Positions 7,624 through 18,227 of a stretch of 64,000 nt of DNA are shown one piece after another. Where the stretch lies: the NCBI RefSeq assembly GCF_003319175.1, contig NZ_QOHK01000003.1:124001-188000 (forward strand), in the 5' to 3' direction. The DNA is from Blastococcus sp. TF02-8. GTDB lineage: Bacteria; Actinomycetota; Actinomycetes; Mycobacteriales; Geodermatophilaceae. A program made the translations under genes and the position numbers. The notes below the pieces were generated by a model. The model was not told the DNA's origin and did not search any database. It worked only from the letters and a program-made list of their open reading frames with translations. The stretch's first letter is position 1. Each line of letters begins with the position of its first letter.

Positions 7624-8756
7624 CCCAGCGCCTGCTCGAGGTCGGCCAGGAGGTCGTCGACGTCCTCGATGCCGACCGAGAGGCGCACCAGGTCGGCGGG
7701 CACCTCCAGCGGCGAGCCCGCGGCGCTGGCGTGGGTCATCCGGCCCGGGTGCTCGATGAGCGACTCCACGCCACCGAGGGACTCGGCCAGGGTGAACAGC
7801 CGGGTCCGCTCGCACACCTTCAGCGCCGCGTCCTCGCCGTTGCGGAGCCGGAAGGAGATCATCCCGCCGAAGCCGGACATCTGCTTCGCCGCGACCTCGT
7901 GGCCCGGGTGGTCGGGCAGGCCGGGGTAGAGGACGGCGGACACCTCGGGCCGGCCGACGAGGAACTCCGCGACGCGTGCGGCGTTCGCGCAGTGCCGGTC
8001 CATGCGCACACCCAGGGTCTTCAGGCTGCGCAGCACCATCCACGCGTCGAACGGGCCGGCGACCGCGCCCATCGCGTTGTGGTTGTAGGCCAGCTTCTCG
8101 CCGAGCGCGGCGTCCCGGGTGATCAGCGCACCCCCGACGACGTCGGAGTGGCCGCCCAGGTATTTCGTCGTCGAGTGCACGACGACGTCCGCCCCGAGGG
8201 TCAGCGGCCGCTGCAGGTAGGGCGAGGCGAACGTGTTGTCGACGACGAGCAGCGCGCCGGCCTCGTGCGCGATGGCCGCCGTCGCCTCGATGTCGGTGAT
8301 GTTGAGCAGCGGGTTGCTGGGCGTCTCGCACCAGACCACGCGCGTGGTGGGCCGGATCGCCGCGCGCAGCGCCTCGGGGTCGGCGAGGTCGACCGGCGTG
8401 TGGTCCAGGCCCCACTCCGAGAGCACCCGCGAGATCAGCCGGAACGTGCCGCCGTACGCGTCACCGCCCAGGACGACGTGGTCGCCGGACCGGCAGACGG
8501 TGCGCAGCAGCGTGTCCTCGGCGGCCAGGCCCGAGGCGAACGCCAGCGCCGTCGTGCCCTCCTCGAGCGCGGCGAGCGCCGCGTGCAGCGTGTCCCGGGT
8601 GGGGTTGCCGCTGCGGCTGTACTCGTAGCCGCCGCGCAGCCCGCCGACGCCGTCCTGCTTGTAGGTCGTCGTGAGGTGCAGCGGGGGGATGACCGCGCCG
8701 GTCGCCGGGTCGGGGTCCTGGCCCGCGTGGATCGCGCGGGTGTTGAAGCCGGTCAT
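7620..8756 (-). CDS. metB: Cystathionine gamma-lyase / gamma-synthase family
   Basis: 378 residues from ATG 8756. Trans-sulfuration PLP enzyme: SGNPTRDTLHAALAALE near residue 45, DNTFASPYLQRPL, and VVHSTTKYLGGHSD with the Schiff-base lysine at about 198, then SLGGVESLIEHPGRMTH near the C-terminus. Its ATG overlaps the stop of the upstream cystathionine beta-synthase (ATGA). That points to joint action in reverse transsulfuration, with homocysteine converted to cystathionine and then cysteine. Lyase and synthase activities are hard to separate by sequence; the CBS partner favours lyase. No hairpin is seen at the tight convergent junction with map. Confidence 0.9.
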   Translation of the reverse strand: MTGFNTRAIHAGQDPDPATGAVIPPLHLTTTYKQDGVGGLRGGYEYSRSGNPTRDTLHAALAALEEGTTALAFASGLAAEDTLLRTVCRSGDHVVLGGDAYGGTFRLISRVLSEWGLDHTPVDLADPEALRAAIRPTTRVVWCETPSNPLLNITDIEATAAIAHEAGALLVVDNTFASPYLQRPLTLGADVVVHSTTKYLGGHSDVVGGALITRDAALGEKLAYNHNAMGAVAGPFDAWMVLRSLKTLGVRMDRHCANAARVAEFLVGRPEVSAVLYPGLPDHPGHEVAAKQMSGFGGMISFRLRNGEDAALKVCERTRLFTLAESLGGVESLIEHPGRMTHASAAGSPLEVPADLVRLSVGIEDVDDLLADLEQALG

Positions 8757-10168
8757 GATCCGACCGTAGGCGTCAGCCCCGCAGACGTCAGACCAGCGAG
8801 GTGCCCCAGCACGTCCTGCCGGGTGACCACGCCGGCCGGCTTGCCGTCGACGTGCACCAGCAGCGCGTCGGCGTGCCCCAGCTCGTGCACCGCGGCGGTC
8901 ACCGGCTCGCCGGAGCCGATGATCGGCAGCGGGGGCGACATGTGCTTCTCCACCCGGTCCGACAGGGTCGCCCGACCGGCGAACACGGCGTCGAGCAGCG
9001 TCTTCTCGTCCACAGAGCCGACGACCTCGCCGGCGGTCACCGGGGGCTCGGCCCGCACCACCGGGAGCTGGCTGACCCCGTACTCCCGGAGGATGTCGAT
9101 CGCGTCGCGGACGGTCTCGTTCGGGTGCGTGTGCACCAGCGGCGGGGTCTCGCCGGACTTGTCCAGGAGCTCGCCGACGGTCGTGCCCGACGTCGCCTCG
9201 AGAAAGCCGTAGTCGGCCATCCAGGTGTCGTTGAAGATCTTGTTCAGGTAGCCGCGGCCGCCGTCGGGGAGCAGCACCACGAGGACGTCGTCCTTCGTGA
9301 GGCGCTCGGCCACGCGCAGCGCCGCGGCCACCGCCATGCCGCAGGAGCCGCCGACCAGCAGCCCCTCCTCGCGGGCCAGCCGGCGGGTCATGGCGAAGGA
9401 GTCGCCGTCGGAGACCGCGACGATCTCGTCGGCGACCTCCTGGTCGTAGGTCGAGGGCCAGAAGTCCTCGCCGACGCCCTCGACCAGGTAGGGGCGGCCG
9501 GTGCCGCCGGAGTAGACCGAGCCCTCCGGGTCGGCGCCGATCACCTGCACCCGCCCGCCGGACTGCTCCTTGAGGTAGCGCCCGACGCCGCTGATCGTGC
9601 CGCCGGTGCCCGCGCCGGTGACGAAGTGCGTGATCCGCCCCTCGGTCTGCGCCCAGATCTCCGGTCCCGTCGTCTCGTAGTGCGAGCGCGGGTTGTTCTG
9701 GTTCGAGTACTGGTCGGGCTTCCACGCGCCGGGCGTCTCGCGCGCCAGGCGGTCGGACACCGAGTAGTAGGACCGGGGGTCGGAGGGGTCGACGGCGGTC
9801 GGGCAGACGACGACCTCGGCGCCGTAGGCCTTGAGCACGTTGATCTTCTCCTGCCCGACCTTGTCCGGGCACACGAAGATGCACTGGTAGCCGCGCTGCT
9901 GGGCGACCAGCGCCAGACCGATGCCGGTGTTGCCGCTGGTCGGCTCCACGATGGTGCCGCCGGGCCTCAGCTCACCGCTGGCCTCGGCCGCGTCGACCAT
10001 CCGCACCGCGATCCGGTCCTTCACCGAGCCGCCCGGGTTGAAGTACTCGACCTTGGCCAGCACCAGGGGGGCGTCGGGACCCAGGTCGCGGGTCACGGAG
10101 GTGAGCCGGACCAGCGGGGTGTTGCCGACGAGTTCGATGACGTTCTCGGAGTACTGCACGGGGTCCAT
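8753..10168 (-). CDS. cbs: Cystathionine beta-synthase with C-terminal CBS-domain pair
   Basis: 471 residues from ATG 10168. The catalytic core has NPGGSVKDR with the PLP lysine at about 50, [14 protein letters not shown] and [17 protein letters not shown] for phosphate binding. Residues from about 335 form a tandem CBS (Bateman) module ([38 protein letters not shown]), a likely nucleotide-binding regulatory part. No haem-binding N-terminus is present. First gene of a two-gene operon with the gamma-lyase. It is divergent from the aldo/keto reductase with a 53-bp gap. Confidence 0.95.
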   Translation of the reverse strand: MDPVQYSENVIELVGNTPLVRLTSVTRDLGPDAPLVLAKVEYFNPGGSVKDRIAVRMVDAAEASGELRPGGTIVEPTSGNTGIGLALVAQQRGYQCIFVCPDKVGQEKINVLKAYGAEVVVCPTAVDPSDPRSYYSVSDRLARETPGAWKPDQYSNQNNPRSHYETTGPEIWAQTEGRITHFVTGAGTGGTISGVGRYLKEQSGGRVQVIGADPEGSVYSGGTGRPYLVEGVGEDFWPSTYDQEVADEIVAVSDGDSFAMTRRLAREEGLLVGGSCGMAVAAALRVAERLTKDDVLVVLLPDGGRGYLNKIFNDTWMADYGFLEATSGTTVGELLDKSGETPPLVHTHPNETVRDAIDILREYGVSQLPVVRAEPPVTAGEVVGSVDEKTLLDAVFAGRATLSDRVEKHMSPPLPIIGSGEPVTAAVHELGHADALLVHVDGKPAGVVTRQDVLGHLAGLTSAGLTPTVGS

Positions 10169-10221
10169 CCCACCAGACCACGCGGTGGCGGCGCGCGGAA
10201 CCGAGCGACGAGGATGCGGCC

Positions 10222-11210
<989 letters not shown>

Positions 11211-11214
<4 letters not shown>

Positions 11215-12530
11215 GCCGGGAGGTCGTCCTCGGCGCCGACCTCGGCACCAGCGGGCTGAAGCTGGTCGCCCTCGACGAGTCCGGTGCGGTCGTCGCCGAG
11301 GCGGAGGCCGCTTACGAGTACCGGCGTCCGGCTCCCGACCGCGCGGAGATCGACGTCGCCGTGTGGCGGTCGGCCTTCGACTCGGCACTCGCCGAGCTGG
11401 GTGTCGTGCGGGTCCGGGCCCTCGGGCTGTCGGGGCAGATGCACGGCGCCGTCCTGGTCGACGACGCCGGCCGAGCGCTGCGCCCGGCCCTGCTGTGGCC
11501 GGACTCCCGCGCGACGGCGGAGCTCGAGCACTGGCGGGCGATGCCGGCCGCCGACCGCGCGGCGCTGGCCAACCCGCTCGTCCCCGGCATGACCGGCCCG
11601 ATGCTGGCGTGGCTCGCCGCGCACGAGCCGGCCCTGGTCGAACGCGCCGCCGCCGTCCTGCTGCCGAAGGACGCCTTCCGGACGGCGCTGGCGCCGGACG
11701 GCCCGCTGGTCACCGACCGCAGCGACGCCTCGGCCACGCTGCTGTGGGACGTCGTCGCCGACGGCTGGTCCACCGCGGCGCCCGTCCCGGCGGAGCTGCT
11801 GCCCGCCGTCCGGCCGTCGCAGCAGGTGGTCGCGACGGCGGCGCTGCCCATGGGAGAGGTGCCGGTCGTGGTGGGCGGGGCGGACACCCCGCTGGCCCTC
11901 CTCGCGGCCGGCGCGAGCGGTGGGCTGCAGGTGAACCTCGGGACCGGTGCGCAGGTGCTGCGTCTCGGATGGGTGCCGGCGCCGGCCGACGACCCGGTGG
12001 TGCACGGGTACGCCGACACCCGGGGCGGCTGGTACGCGATGGCGGCGCTGCGCAACGGCGGCTCGGCGTGGGCCTGGGTGTGCGGCGTGCTCGGGCTGAC
12101 CTGGCCGGAGCTGTTCGCGGCGGCGGAGTCGGTCCCGGACGCGGGGGGTGCGGTGTTCCGGCCGTTCCTCACCGGTGAGCGCGGGGGTGTGGCCGGCCCC
12201 GACGACCGCGGGGGGTGGGACGGGCTCGGTGCGGGGACCACGCGGGCCCACCTCGCCCGGGCCGCCGTCGAAGGCGTGGTCGACGCGGTCGGCGCGGCCG
12301 CCGCCCTGATCGGCGGGCCGGACGACGGGGCGCCGGTGGTCCTCACCGGCGGGGGCGCGCGCTCGCCCCTGGTGCAGCAGCTGCTGGCGGACACGCTGCA
12401 GCGCCCGGTGCGCGCTCTCTCGCTGCGCAGCGCGTCGGCGGTCGGCGCGGCCCTGGTGGCCGCTGCGGGCACCGGCACGGAGCTCGTCCCGCAACGGGCT
12501 TCCGGTCCGCTCGTGACGCCCCGTCGCTGA
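11211..12530 (+). CDS. xylB: Xylulokinase-like FGGY carbohydrate kinase
   Basis: 439 residues from GTG 11211, overlapping the reductase stop. FGGY family features: [15 protein letters not shown] (phosphate 1), [13 protein letters not shown] (characteristic of xylulokinases), [21 protein letters not shown] and [18 protein letters not shown] (adenosine motif). It is somewhat shorter than typical XylB (about 480). The family phosphorylates D-xylulose to the 5-phosphate. Pairing with an aldo/keto reductase suggests pentose or pentitol use, but no isomerase or transporter is nearby. Confidence 0.85.
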
Positions 12531-12621
12531 GCGACCGCATGGAACCCGGCGCGCGCGGGCACCGTTGACCGATCAGCGGGGCCGACCACGGTCCCGGCGA
12601 CGGAGAGGAGGCGCGCTTCCC

Positions 12622-12807
12622 ATGGCGTCGTTGTTCAGCAAGGTGGCCCAGTTCGCGAACAGCCCGAAGGGCAAGCAGGCGATCCAGCAGGCCACCGCGA
12701 AGGCGCAGGAGCTGGCCAAGGACCCGCGGACGCGGGCGAAGATCGACGACGTGCGCCGTCGCTTCCAGGGTGGCGGACGCGGAACCGGAGCCGGCCCCAC
12801 CCGCTGA
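12622..12807 (+). CDS. Small hypothetical protein, 61 aa
   Basis: Starts at ATG 12622 behind a strong GGAGAGGAGG tract. Composition is a short hydrophobic N-terminus (MASLFSKVAQFANS) followed by a basic, glutamine- and lysine-rich amphipathic helix (PKGKQAIQQATAKAQELAKD) and a Gly/Arg tail. It resembles small uncharacterised actinobacterial proteins; no function is assigned. It converges on hisN with only 3 bp between stops. Confidence 0.7.
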   Translation: MASLFSKVAQFANSPKGKQAIQQATAKAQELAKDPRTRAKIDDVRRRFQGGGRGTGAGPTR

Positions 12808-12810
12808 CCG

Positions 12811-13626
12811 TCAGGCGACGGGCGTGGGACGGCTCGGCGGGCGGAGCAGTCCCAGCGCGGCGTCGTGCAGCCTGCCGTTGGTGGCCAGCGCGCTGCCACC
12901 CGCCGGGCCGGGGACGCCGGTGACGTCGGTGAACCGGCCGCCGGCCTCGCGCACGATGACGTCGAGGGCGGCGAGGTCCCACAGCGAGACCTCCGGCTCG
13001 CAGGCGATGTCGACGGCGCCCTCGGCCAGCAGCACGTAGCTCCAGAAGTCGCCGTACGCGCGGGTGCGCCACACCGAGCGGGTGAGGTCGAGGAAGCCGT
13101 CGAGCCCGCCGCGCTCCTCCCAGCCGGAGAGGCTGGAGTAGCTGAGGCTGGCGTCCTCCAGGGCGCCGACCTCGGACACCCGGCAGCGGCTGGCCGACTC
13201 CAGCCGTCGTCCGGTCCAGGCGCCGACGTCCTTGGCCGCCCACCACCGACGGTTGAGCGCGGGCGCCGAGACCAGCCCGACGACCGGCTCGTCCCCGTCG
13301 ACGAGGGCGATCAGCGTCGCCCACACGGGCACACCCCGGACGAAGTTCTTCGTGCCGTCGATCGGGTCGAGGATCCAGCGCCGCGACCCGTGGCCGGTGG
13401 TCCCGAACTCCTCGCCCATCACCGCGTCGCGGGTCCGCGCGCGGCTCAGCGTGATGCGCAGCTGCTCCTCGACGGCGCGGTCGGCGTCGGTGACCGGGGT
13501 CAGATCCGGCTTGGTGTCGACCGTCAGGTCCTGGGCCTTGAAGCGGTCCATGCTGATCGAGTCGGCCTGGTCGGCCAGCACGTGTGCCAGCCGCATGTCC
13601 TCTGAGAAGCCCCGCCCCGACGTCAT
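12811..13626 (-). CDS. hisN: Histidinol-phosphatase, inositol-monophosphatase family
   Basis: 271 residues from ATG 13626. The Mg-dependent IMPase signature is complete: DPVTDADRAVEE-like TPVTDADRAVEEQLR, GEEFG, WILDPIDGTKNFVRG and a late WDLAALDVIVREAGG. Among IMPase homologues this resembles HisN of actinobacteria, which dephosphorylates L-histidinol phosphate in histidine synthesis. A general inositol or sugar phosphatase remains possible. It is divergent from the DUF2087 regulator with a 66-bp gap. Confidence 0.85.
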   Translation of the reverse strand: MTSGRGFSEDMRLAHVLADQADSISMDRFKAQDLTVDTKPDLTPVTDADRAVEEQLRITLSRARTRDAVMGEEFGTTGHGSRRWILDPIDGTKNFVRGVPVWATLIALVDGDEPVVGLVSAPALNRRWWAAKDVGAWTGRRLESASRCRVSEVGALEDASLSYSSLSGWEERGGLDGFLDLTRSVWRTRAYGDFWSYVLLAEGAVDIACEPEVSLWDLAALDVIVREAGGRFTDVTGVPGPAGGSALATNGRLHDAALGLLRPPSRPTPVA

Positions 13627-13692
13627 GGGCACCCAACCTAGCGGTGCGCGGGCCGGAGCCGGGGGACGTGGGGCGGCGATACCGTCGCAGAC

Positions 13693-14232
13693 GTGGACGC
13701 GGCGACGATCGCAGGGCTGCTGGCCGACCCCGTACGGCTCAAGGTCGTCGCGGCGCTCGCGCTCGGTGCGGCCACCATCGAGGAGGTCGCGGCCGCCTCC
13801 GGGCTCGGGCTCAAGGACGTCGCCCTCGCCGCGCGCCGCCTGGCCCGGGCCGGTCTGGTGCACCGCGACGGTCATGCCCTGGCGCTGCACACCGAACGGT
13901 TCGGTGCGGCCGCCCGCGCCGCCGCCGAGGCAGCGCCGGCGCCCGAGCCCCTGTCGGACGACCCGGCGGAGGACGCCGTCCTGTCCGCGTTCGTCCGCAA
14001 AGGCCGGCTCACCTCGATCCCCGCGCAGCGCGGCAAGCGGCTGGTCGTGCTCGATCACCTCGTGCGGGTCTTCGAACCCGGCGTCCGCTACCCGGAGCGC
14101 GAGGTCAACGCACTGCTGGCCGTCTGGCACCCCGACGTCGCCGCGCTGCGCCGGTACCTGGTCGACGAGGGCTTCCTGACCCGCGAGGCCGGCGTCTACT
14201 GGCGCAGCGGCGGCTACGTCGACGTGACTTGA
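13693..14232 (+). CDS. HTH regulator with C-terminal DUF2087 domain
   Basis: 179 residues from GTG 13693. The N-terminal 70 residues form an ArsR-like winged helix (LADPVRLKVVAALALG, then ATIEEVAAASGLGLKDVAL). Residues about 95-175 match DUF2087 as I remember it, with GRLTSIPAQRGKRLVVLDHL, FEPGVRYPEREVN and RRYLVDEGFLTREAGVYWR. The target and signal are unknown. No cysteine cluster for metal sensing is visible in the HTH part. Confidence 0.8.
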   Translation: MDAATIAGLLADPVRLKVVAALALGAATIEEVAAASGLGLKDVALAARRLARAGLVHRDGHALALHTERFGAAARAAAEAAPAPEPLSDDPAEDAVLSAFVRKGRLTSIPAQRGKRLVVLDHLVRVFEPGVRYPEREVNALLAVWHPDVAALRRYLVDEGFLTREAGVYWRSGGYVDVT

Positions 14233-14240
14233 TGGAACGG

Positions 14241-14290
14241 CCCCGTCCAGAGGCTCGCGCCGAGCGGAACGAGGCGTGAGGGGGACGGGG
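14241..14290. terminator. Possible hairpin between convergent genes
   Basis: CCCCGTCC at 14241-14248 can pair with GGACGGGG at 14283-14290 across a 34-nt loop that has partial self-complementarity. Weak evidence, but the position between convergent genes fits. Confidence 0.35.
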
Positions 14291-14295
14291 TCCTT

Positions 14296-15351
14296 CTAGT
14301 AGCCGGGGCCGACCTGGCCGACCGCGGCGAGCAGCACCCGCAGCGCGTCGAGCTGGTCCCGCCGGTGCGGCGGTCCCTGCGCGGCCCAGGCGTCCAGGGC
14401 GCAGTCGGGGTCCTCGGCGGTGTGACCGCACCCGGGCGGGCACTCGGTGGCGGCCTCGGCGAGGTCCTCGAAGGCCACCAGGACGTCGTCGGCCGTGACG
14501 TGCGCCAGTCCGAAGGACCGGATGCCCGGCGTGTCGATGACCGTGCCGCCGCCGGGGAGGTCGAACAGCACTGCTGAGGACGACGTGTGCCGGCCCTTGC
14601 CGATCTTGCTGACGTCACCGGTCGCCCGCAGGGCGTCGGGCACCAGCCGGTTCACCAGGGTCGACTTGCCGACACCGGACTGGCCGACGAAGACGCTCAT
14701 CCGGTCGCGGATGCGGCCCAGCAGGTCGTCCAGCGGGAGCTCGCGGGACATCGGCACCGCGTCCAGTCCCAGCCCCGCGTAGCGGTCGAGCAACGGCTGC
14801 GCCGATGCCAGGTCGGTCTTGGTCAGGCACAGCAGCGGCTCGAGGCCGCCGGCATAGGCCGCGACCAGGCAGCGGTCGAGGAAGCCCAGCGCGGGGTCGG
14901 GGTCGGTGACCGCGGTGACGATGACCAGCAGGTCGGCGTTGGCGACGACGACCCGCTCGGTCGGGTCGGTGTCGTCGGCGGTGCGGCGCAGCGACGTCGT
15001 CCGCTCCTCGATGACGACGATGCGGGCCAGGGTGTCGGGCCGGCCGCTGGTGTCGCCGACCAGCCGCACCCGGTCGCCGACCACCACGCCGTGCCGCCCG
15101 AGCTCGCGGGCCCGCATGGCCGTGACGTCGACCGCCCCGTCGGGGCCCTCGACGCGGACCGTCATGCGCCCGCGGTCCACCGCGACGACCAGCCCGGGGA
15201 CGGCGTCCTCGTGGGCAGGGCGGGTCCGGGTGCGCGGACGGGACCCACGGCGGTTGGGGCGGACCCGGATGTCGTCCTCGTCGACCCGGTGGCCGCGGCG
15301 GTTGGTGCTCAGCGGGAGGCCCCGATCGGCTCGCCCAGGAGGCCGGCCCAC
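14296..15351 (-). CDS. rsgA: Ribosome small-subunit-dependent GTPase RsgA
   Basis: Circularly permuted GTPase that helps mature the 30S subunit. An OB-fold comes first (LVVAVDRGRMTVRVEG), then the permuted G motifs: LTKTDL (G4), VGQSGVGKSTLVN (G1), GRHTSS (G2) and DLPGGGTVIDTPG (G3). The C-terminus is a zinc knuckle (ECPPGCGHTAEDPDCAL). The only ordinary in-frame start is GTG 15351, which overlaps aroA by about 43 bp. Conserved sequence begins near DEDDIRVRP, and a CTG at 15312 overlapping the aroA stop is also possible. It is coupled downstream of aroA, as in mycobacteria. Confidence 0.93.
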   Translation of the reverse strand: MGRPPGRADRGLPLSTNRRGHRVDEDDIRVRPNRRGSRPRTRTRPAHEDAVPGLVVAVDRGRMTVRVEGPDGAVDVTAMRARELGRHGVVVGDRVRLVGDTSGRPDTLARIVVIEERTTSLRRTADDTDPTERVVVANADLLVIVTAVTDPDPALGFLDRCLVAAYAGGLEPLLCLTKTDLASAQPLLDRYAGLGLDAVPMSRELPLDDLLGRIRDRMSVFVGQSGVGKSTLVNRLVPDALRATGDVSKIGKGRHTSSSAVLFDLPGGGTVIDTPGIRSFGLAHVTADDVLVAFEDLAEAATECPPGCGHTAEDPDCALDAWAAQGPPHRRDQLDALRVLLAAVGQVGPGY

Positions 15352-16592
15352 CGCTCGCGGAAATCGGGCAGGGTCTTCGTGACCGCGCCCGCATCGGCGA
15401 CGGTGACCCCGTCGATGACGAGCCCCAGCACGGCGGCGGCCATCACCATGCGGTGGTCGGCGTAGGAGTCCAGCCGCGCCGGGCGCCCCGGACCGGGTTC
15501 GATCTCCAGGCCGTCGGGCAGCTGGCGCACCCGCGCACCCACGGCCGTCAGCACCTCGTCGAGCGCCTGCAGCCGGTCGGTCTCGTGGCCGCGCAGGTGG
15601 GCGATCCCGGTGAGCCGGGACGGTCCGTCGGCCAGGGCGCAGAGCGCGGCGAGCACCGGGGTGAGCTCGCCGACCTCGCCCAGGTCGGCGACCAGCGGGC
15701 GGACGACGTCGCCGCCGGTGACCCGCAGCCCGCCGTCAGGGGTCCGCTCGACCGTCGCGCCCATCTCGGCCAGCAGGCGGTCCAGCTGCGCCCCGGGCTG
15801 GGTGGTCACCTCCGGCCAGTCGCGCACCGTGACCCGTCCGCCGGTCGCCAGCGCCGCCGCGAGGAAGGGGGCGGCGTTGGAGAGGTCGGGCTCGATGACG
15901 CGGTCCAGCGCGGCGATCGGGCCGGGGGAGACCCGCCACCCGAGGTCGGTGGCGCTCACGTCGACGCCGTGCTCGCGCAGCGTCGTCACCGTCATCTCGA
16001 CGTGCGGCATCGACGGGACCCCGCCGGCCAGGGCCAGGTCGACGCCCTCGTCGAACCGCGCCGCGGCCAGCAGCAGGCCGGAGACGATCTGCGAGGACTC
16101 GCTCGCGTCGACCGTCACCGGGCCACCGCGCACCCGGCCGGTGCCGCGCACGGTGAAGGGGGCCCGCCCGCGGCCGTCGTCGTCCACCCCTGCACCGAGG
16201 TCGCGGAGCGCGGCGATCAGGCCGCCGTTCGGCCGTTCGTGCAGCCGCGGGTCGCCGTCGATGGTGACGTCCCCGTCGGCGAGCGCAGCGACCGGCGGCA
16301 GGAACCGCAGGATCGTCCCGGCCAGCCCGGCGTCGACGGTCACCGGGCCACGGAACCGGCCCGGGGTGACCAGCCAGTCCTCGCCGTCGTCGACGATCCG
16401 CACGCCGAGAGCGCGCAGTGCCCCGGCCATGAGATCGGTGTCGCGGGCCCGCAACGGGCGGACCAGGCGGCTGGACCCGTCGGCCAGCGCGCCCAGCACG
16501 AGCGCCCGTGCGGTCAGCGACTTCGAGCCGGGCAGCGTGACGACGGCATCGACGGGCGCCGGGGAGTGCGGCGCGGACCAGACGTCTGACAC
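15309..16592 (-). CDS. aroA: 3-phosphoshikimate 1-carboxyvinyltransferase (EPSP synthase)
   Basis: 427 residues from GTG 16592. Shikimate pathway enzyme joining shikimate 3-phosphate and PEP. Seen: LPGSKSLTARALVLGALADG (phosphate and substrate loop), LAGTILRFLPPVAALADG, LHERPNGGLIAAL, DASESSQIVSGLLLAA, and late RGHETDRLQAL plus DSYADHRMVMAAAVLGL. The glyphosate-contact loop reads LAGTILRF where E. coli has LGNAGTAMRPL; Thr for Ala there is a visible difference. The gene overlaps rsgA downstream. Confidence 0.96.
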   Translation of the reverse strand: MSDVWSAPHSPAPVDAVVTLPGSKSLTARALVLGALADGSSRLVRPLRARDTDLMAGALRALGVRIVDDGEDWLVTPGRFRGPVTVDAGLAGTILRFLPPVAALADGDVTIDGDPRLHERPNGGLIAALRDLGAGVDDDGRGRAPFTVRGTGRVRGGPVTVDASESSQIVSGLLLAAARFDEGVDLALAGGVPSMPHVEMTVTTLREHGVDVSATDLGWRVSPGPIAALDRVIEPDLSNAAPFLAAALATGGRVTVRDWPEVTTQPGAQLDRLLAEMGATVERTPDGGLRVTGGDVVRPLVADLGEVGELTPVLAALCALADGPSRLTGIAHLRGHETDRLQALDEVLTAVGARVRQLPDGLEIEPGPGRPARLDSYADHRMVMAAAVLGLVIDGVTVADAGAVTKTLPDFRERWAGLLGEPIGASR

Positions 16593-16626
16593 GGGGTCAG
16601 TCTGCCCGGTCGCGCGCCGCACCCGG

Positions 16627-18090
16627 TCAGCCAGCCTGCGGCTTGTCGGCCTTCTTGGCCGGAACGGTGCGCAGCAGGCGCCGGTTGGCGAACTCGAACA
16701 TCGCCATCTCGGAGAGCTCGCGGCCGTAGCCGGACCGCTTGATGCCGCCGAAGGGCAGCTCGGGGGAGGAGCCGGTGGGCTGGTTGATCCACACCATGCC
16801 GGCCTCGATCCGCTCGGCGACGGCCTTGGCCTTGTCGAGGTCGCTGCTCATGACGGTCGCGCCGAGTCCGTACACGGTGTCGTTGGCCAGCGCGATCGCC
16901 TCGTCCTCGTCCTTGACCTTGTAGACGACGGCGGCCGGGCCGAAGAGCTCCTCGTGGTAGGCCCGCATGTCCGGCGTGACGTCGGCCAGCAGGGTGGCCT
17001 CGACGAAGGCGCCGGGCAGGTCGGGGCGGTTGCCGCCGGCCAGCACCGTGGCGCCCTTGTCGACCGCGTCCTGGATCTGCGCGTGCAGGTCCTTGGCGGC
17101 CTGCTCAGACGACAGCGGCGCCAGCGAGGTCGAGGGGTCGGTGGGGTCGCCGGGGGAGAAGGTGGACCACGCCTGCTGCAGACCGGCCACGACGTCGTCG
17201 TAGATGGCCTCGGGGACGATGATCCGCTTGGCGGCGATGCAGGCCTGGCCGGTGTTCTGCATGCGCCCGGTCGTGGCGGCCTTGACGGTGGCGCCGAGGT
17301 CCTCGGCGTCCAGCACGATGAACGGGTCGCTGCCGCCGAGCTCCAGCACCGACTTCTTCAGGTGCTTGCCGGCGAGCGCACCGACGGCGCTGCCGGCCCG
17401 CTCGCTGCCGGTCAGGGTGACGCCGGCGATCCGCGGGTCGGCGATGACCTGCTCGACGTCGGAGATCTTCAGGAACGTGTTGGTGAAGACGCCCTCGGGG
17501 GCGCCCGCGTCGGTGAAGAGCTGCTCGATCGCCTCGGCGCACTGCGGAACGATCTCCGCGTGCTTGAGGATGACCGTGTTGCCCAGCACCAGGTTGGGGC
17601 CGGCGACGCGGACCACCTGGTAGTAGGGGTAGTTCCACGGCTCGATGGCCAGCAGCGGGCCGACCGGCTGCGTCTCCACGAGAGCCTCGCCGCCACCGAA
17701 GAGCGGCTGGATCGGCGTGGGCTGCAGGAAGGCCGGGCCGTTGTCGGCGTAGTACTTGAGGATCATCGAGCAGAGGAAGAGCTCGCCGACGGCCTCCTCG
17801 GTCCGCTTGCCCATCTCCTTCGTGGTGAGGGCGGCGAGGTCATGGATGCGCTCGTCCATCAGCTCGGCGGCCCGGCGCACGACGGCGGCCCGGTCCTCGA
17901 CCGAGCGCTGCCGCCACTCCTGGAAGGCGGAGTGGGCGCGCCCGACGATGCCGTCGATGGCCTCGGTGGGCGTGAAGTCGAACTCCTTCTCCGTCTCACC
18001 GGTGAAGGGGTTGACGGTCGCGTAGCGCCGGGCGGCGCTGTCGCTGGCGGTCTTCGGGTGGTCGGTCGGGGGAGTCTGCGTCGCGGTCAC
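16627..18090 (-). CDS. gabD1: NADP-type succinate-semialdehyde dehydrogenase-like aldehyde dehydrogenase
   Basis: 487 residues from GTG 18090. ALDH superfamily with [13 protein letters not shown] (general-base Glu), [16 protein letters not shown] (nucleophile Cys) and [33 protein letters not shown] and the C-terminal [19 protein letters not shown] resemble mycobacterial GabD1. Likely reaction: succinate semialdehyde to succinate, which would fit an organism using Kgd. Exact substrate remains inference. It is transcribed toward aroA with a 34-bp gap, so the two may share a message. Confidence 0.85.
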   Translation of the reverse strand: MTATQTPPTDHPKTASDSAARRYATVNPFTGETEKEFDFTPTEAIDGIVGRAHSAFQEWRQRSVEDRAAVVRRAAELMDERIHDLAALTTKEMGKRTEEAVGELFLCSMILKYYADNGPAFLQPTPIQPLFGGGEALVETQPVGPLLAIEPWNYPYYQVVRVAGPNLVLGNTVILKHAEIVPQCAEAIEQLFTDAGAPEGVFTNTFLKISDVEQVIADPRIAGVTLTGSERAGSAVGALAGKHLKKSVLELGGSDPFIVLDAEDLGATVKAATTGRMQNTGQACIAAKRIIVPEAIYDDVVAGLQQAWSTFSPGDPTDPSTSLAPLSSEQAAKDLHAQIQDAVDKGATVLAGGNRPDLPGAFVEATLLADVTPDMRAYHEELFGPAAVVYKVKDEDEAIALANDTVYGLGATVMSSDLDKAKAVAERIEAGMVWINQPTGSSPELPFGGIKRSGYGRELSEMAMFEFANRRLLRTVPAKKADKPQAG

Positions 18091-18227
18091 GCGGGTGATC
18101 CTCGTCTCTCGTCGAGCGTTGCAACAAGGGTCTTCCCCGGATGACCGCCCGGCACGCGCGGCGCCGGCCCGTCGGTGGCCGGACCTAGAGTGCGGGGGAG
18201 CCAGCCCGCATGCCCGAGGAGACGCCG

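Noticed and set aside
6678..9212. 844-codon plus-strand frame opposite the VOC and transsulfuration genes
   Set aside because: Shadow frame; the minus-strand genes have clear catalytic motifs and coupled starts.
15610..18144. 844-codon plus-strand frame opposite aroA and the aldehyde dehydrogenase
   Set aside because: Shadow frame rich in Arg, Gly and Ser without recognisable domains.
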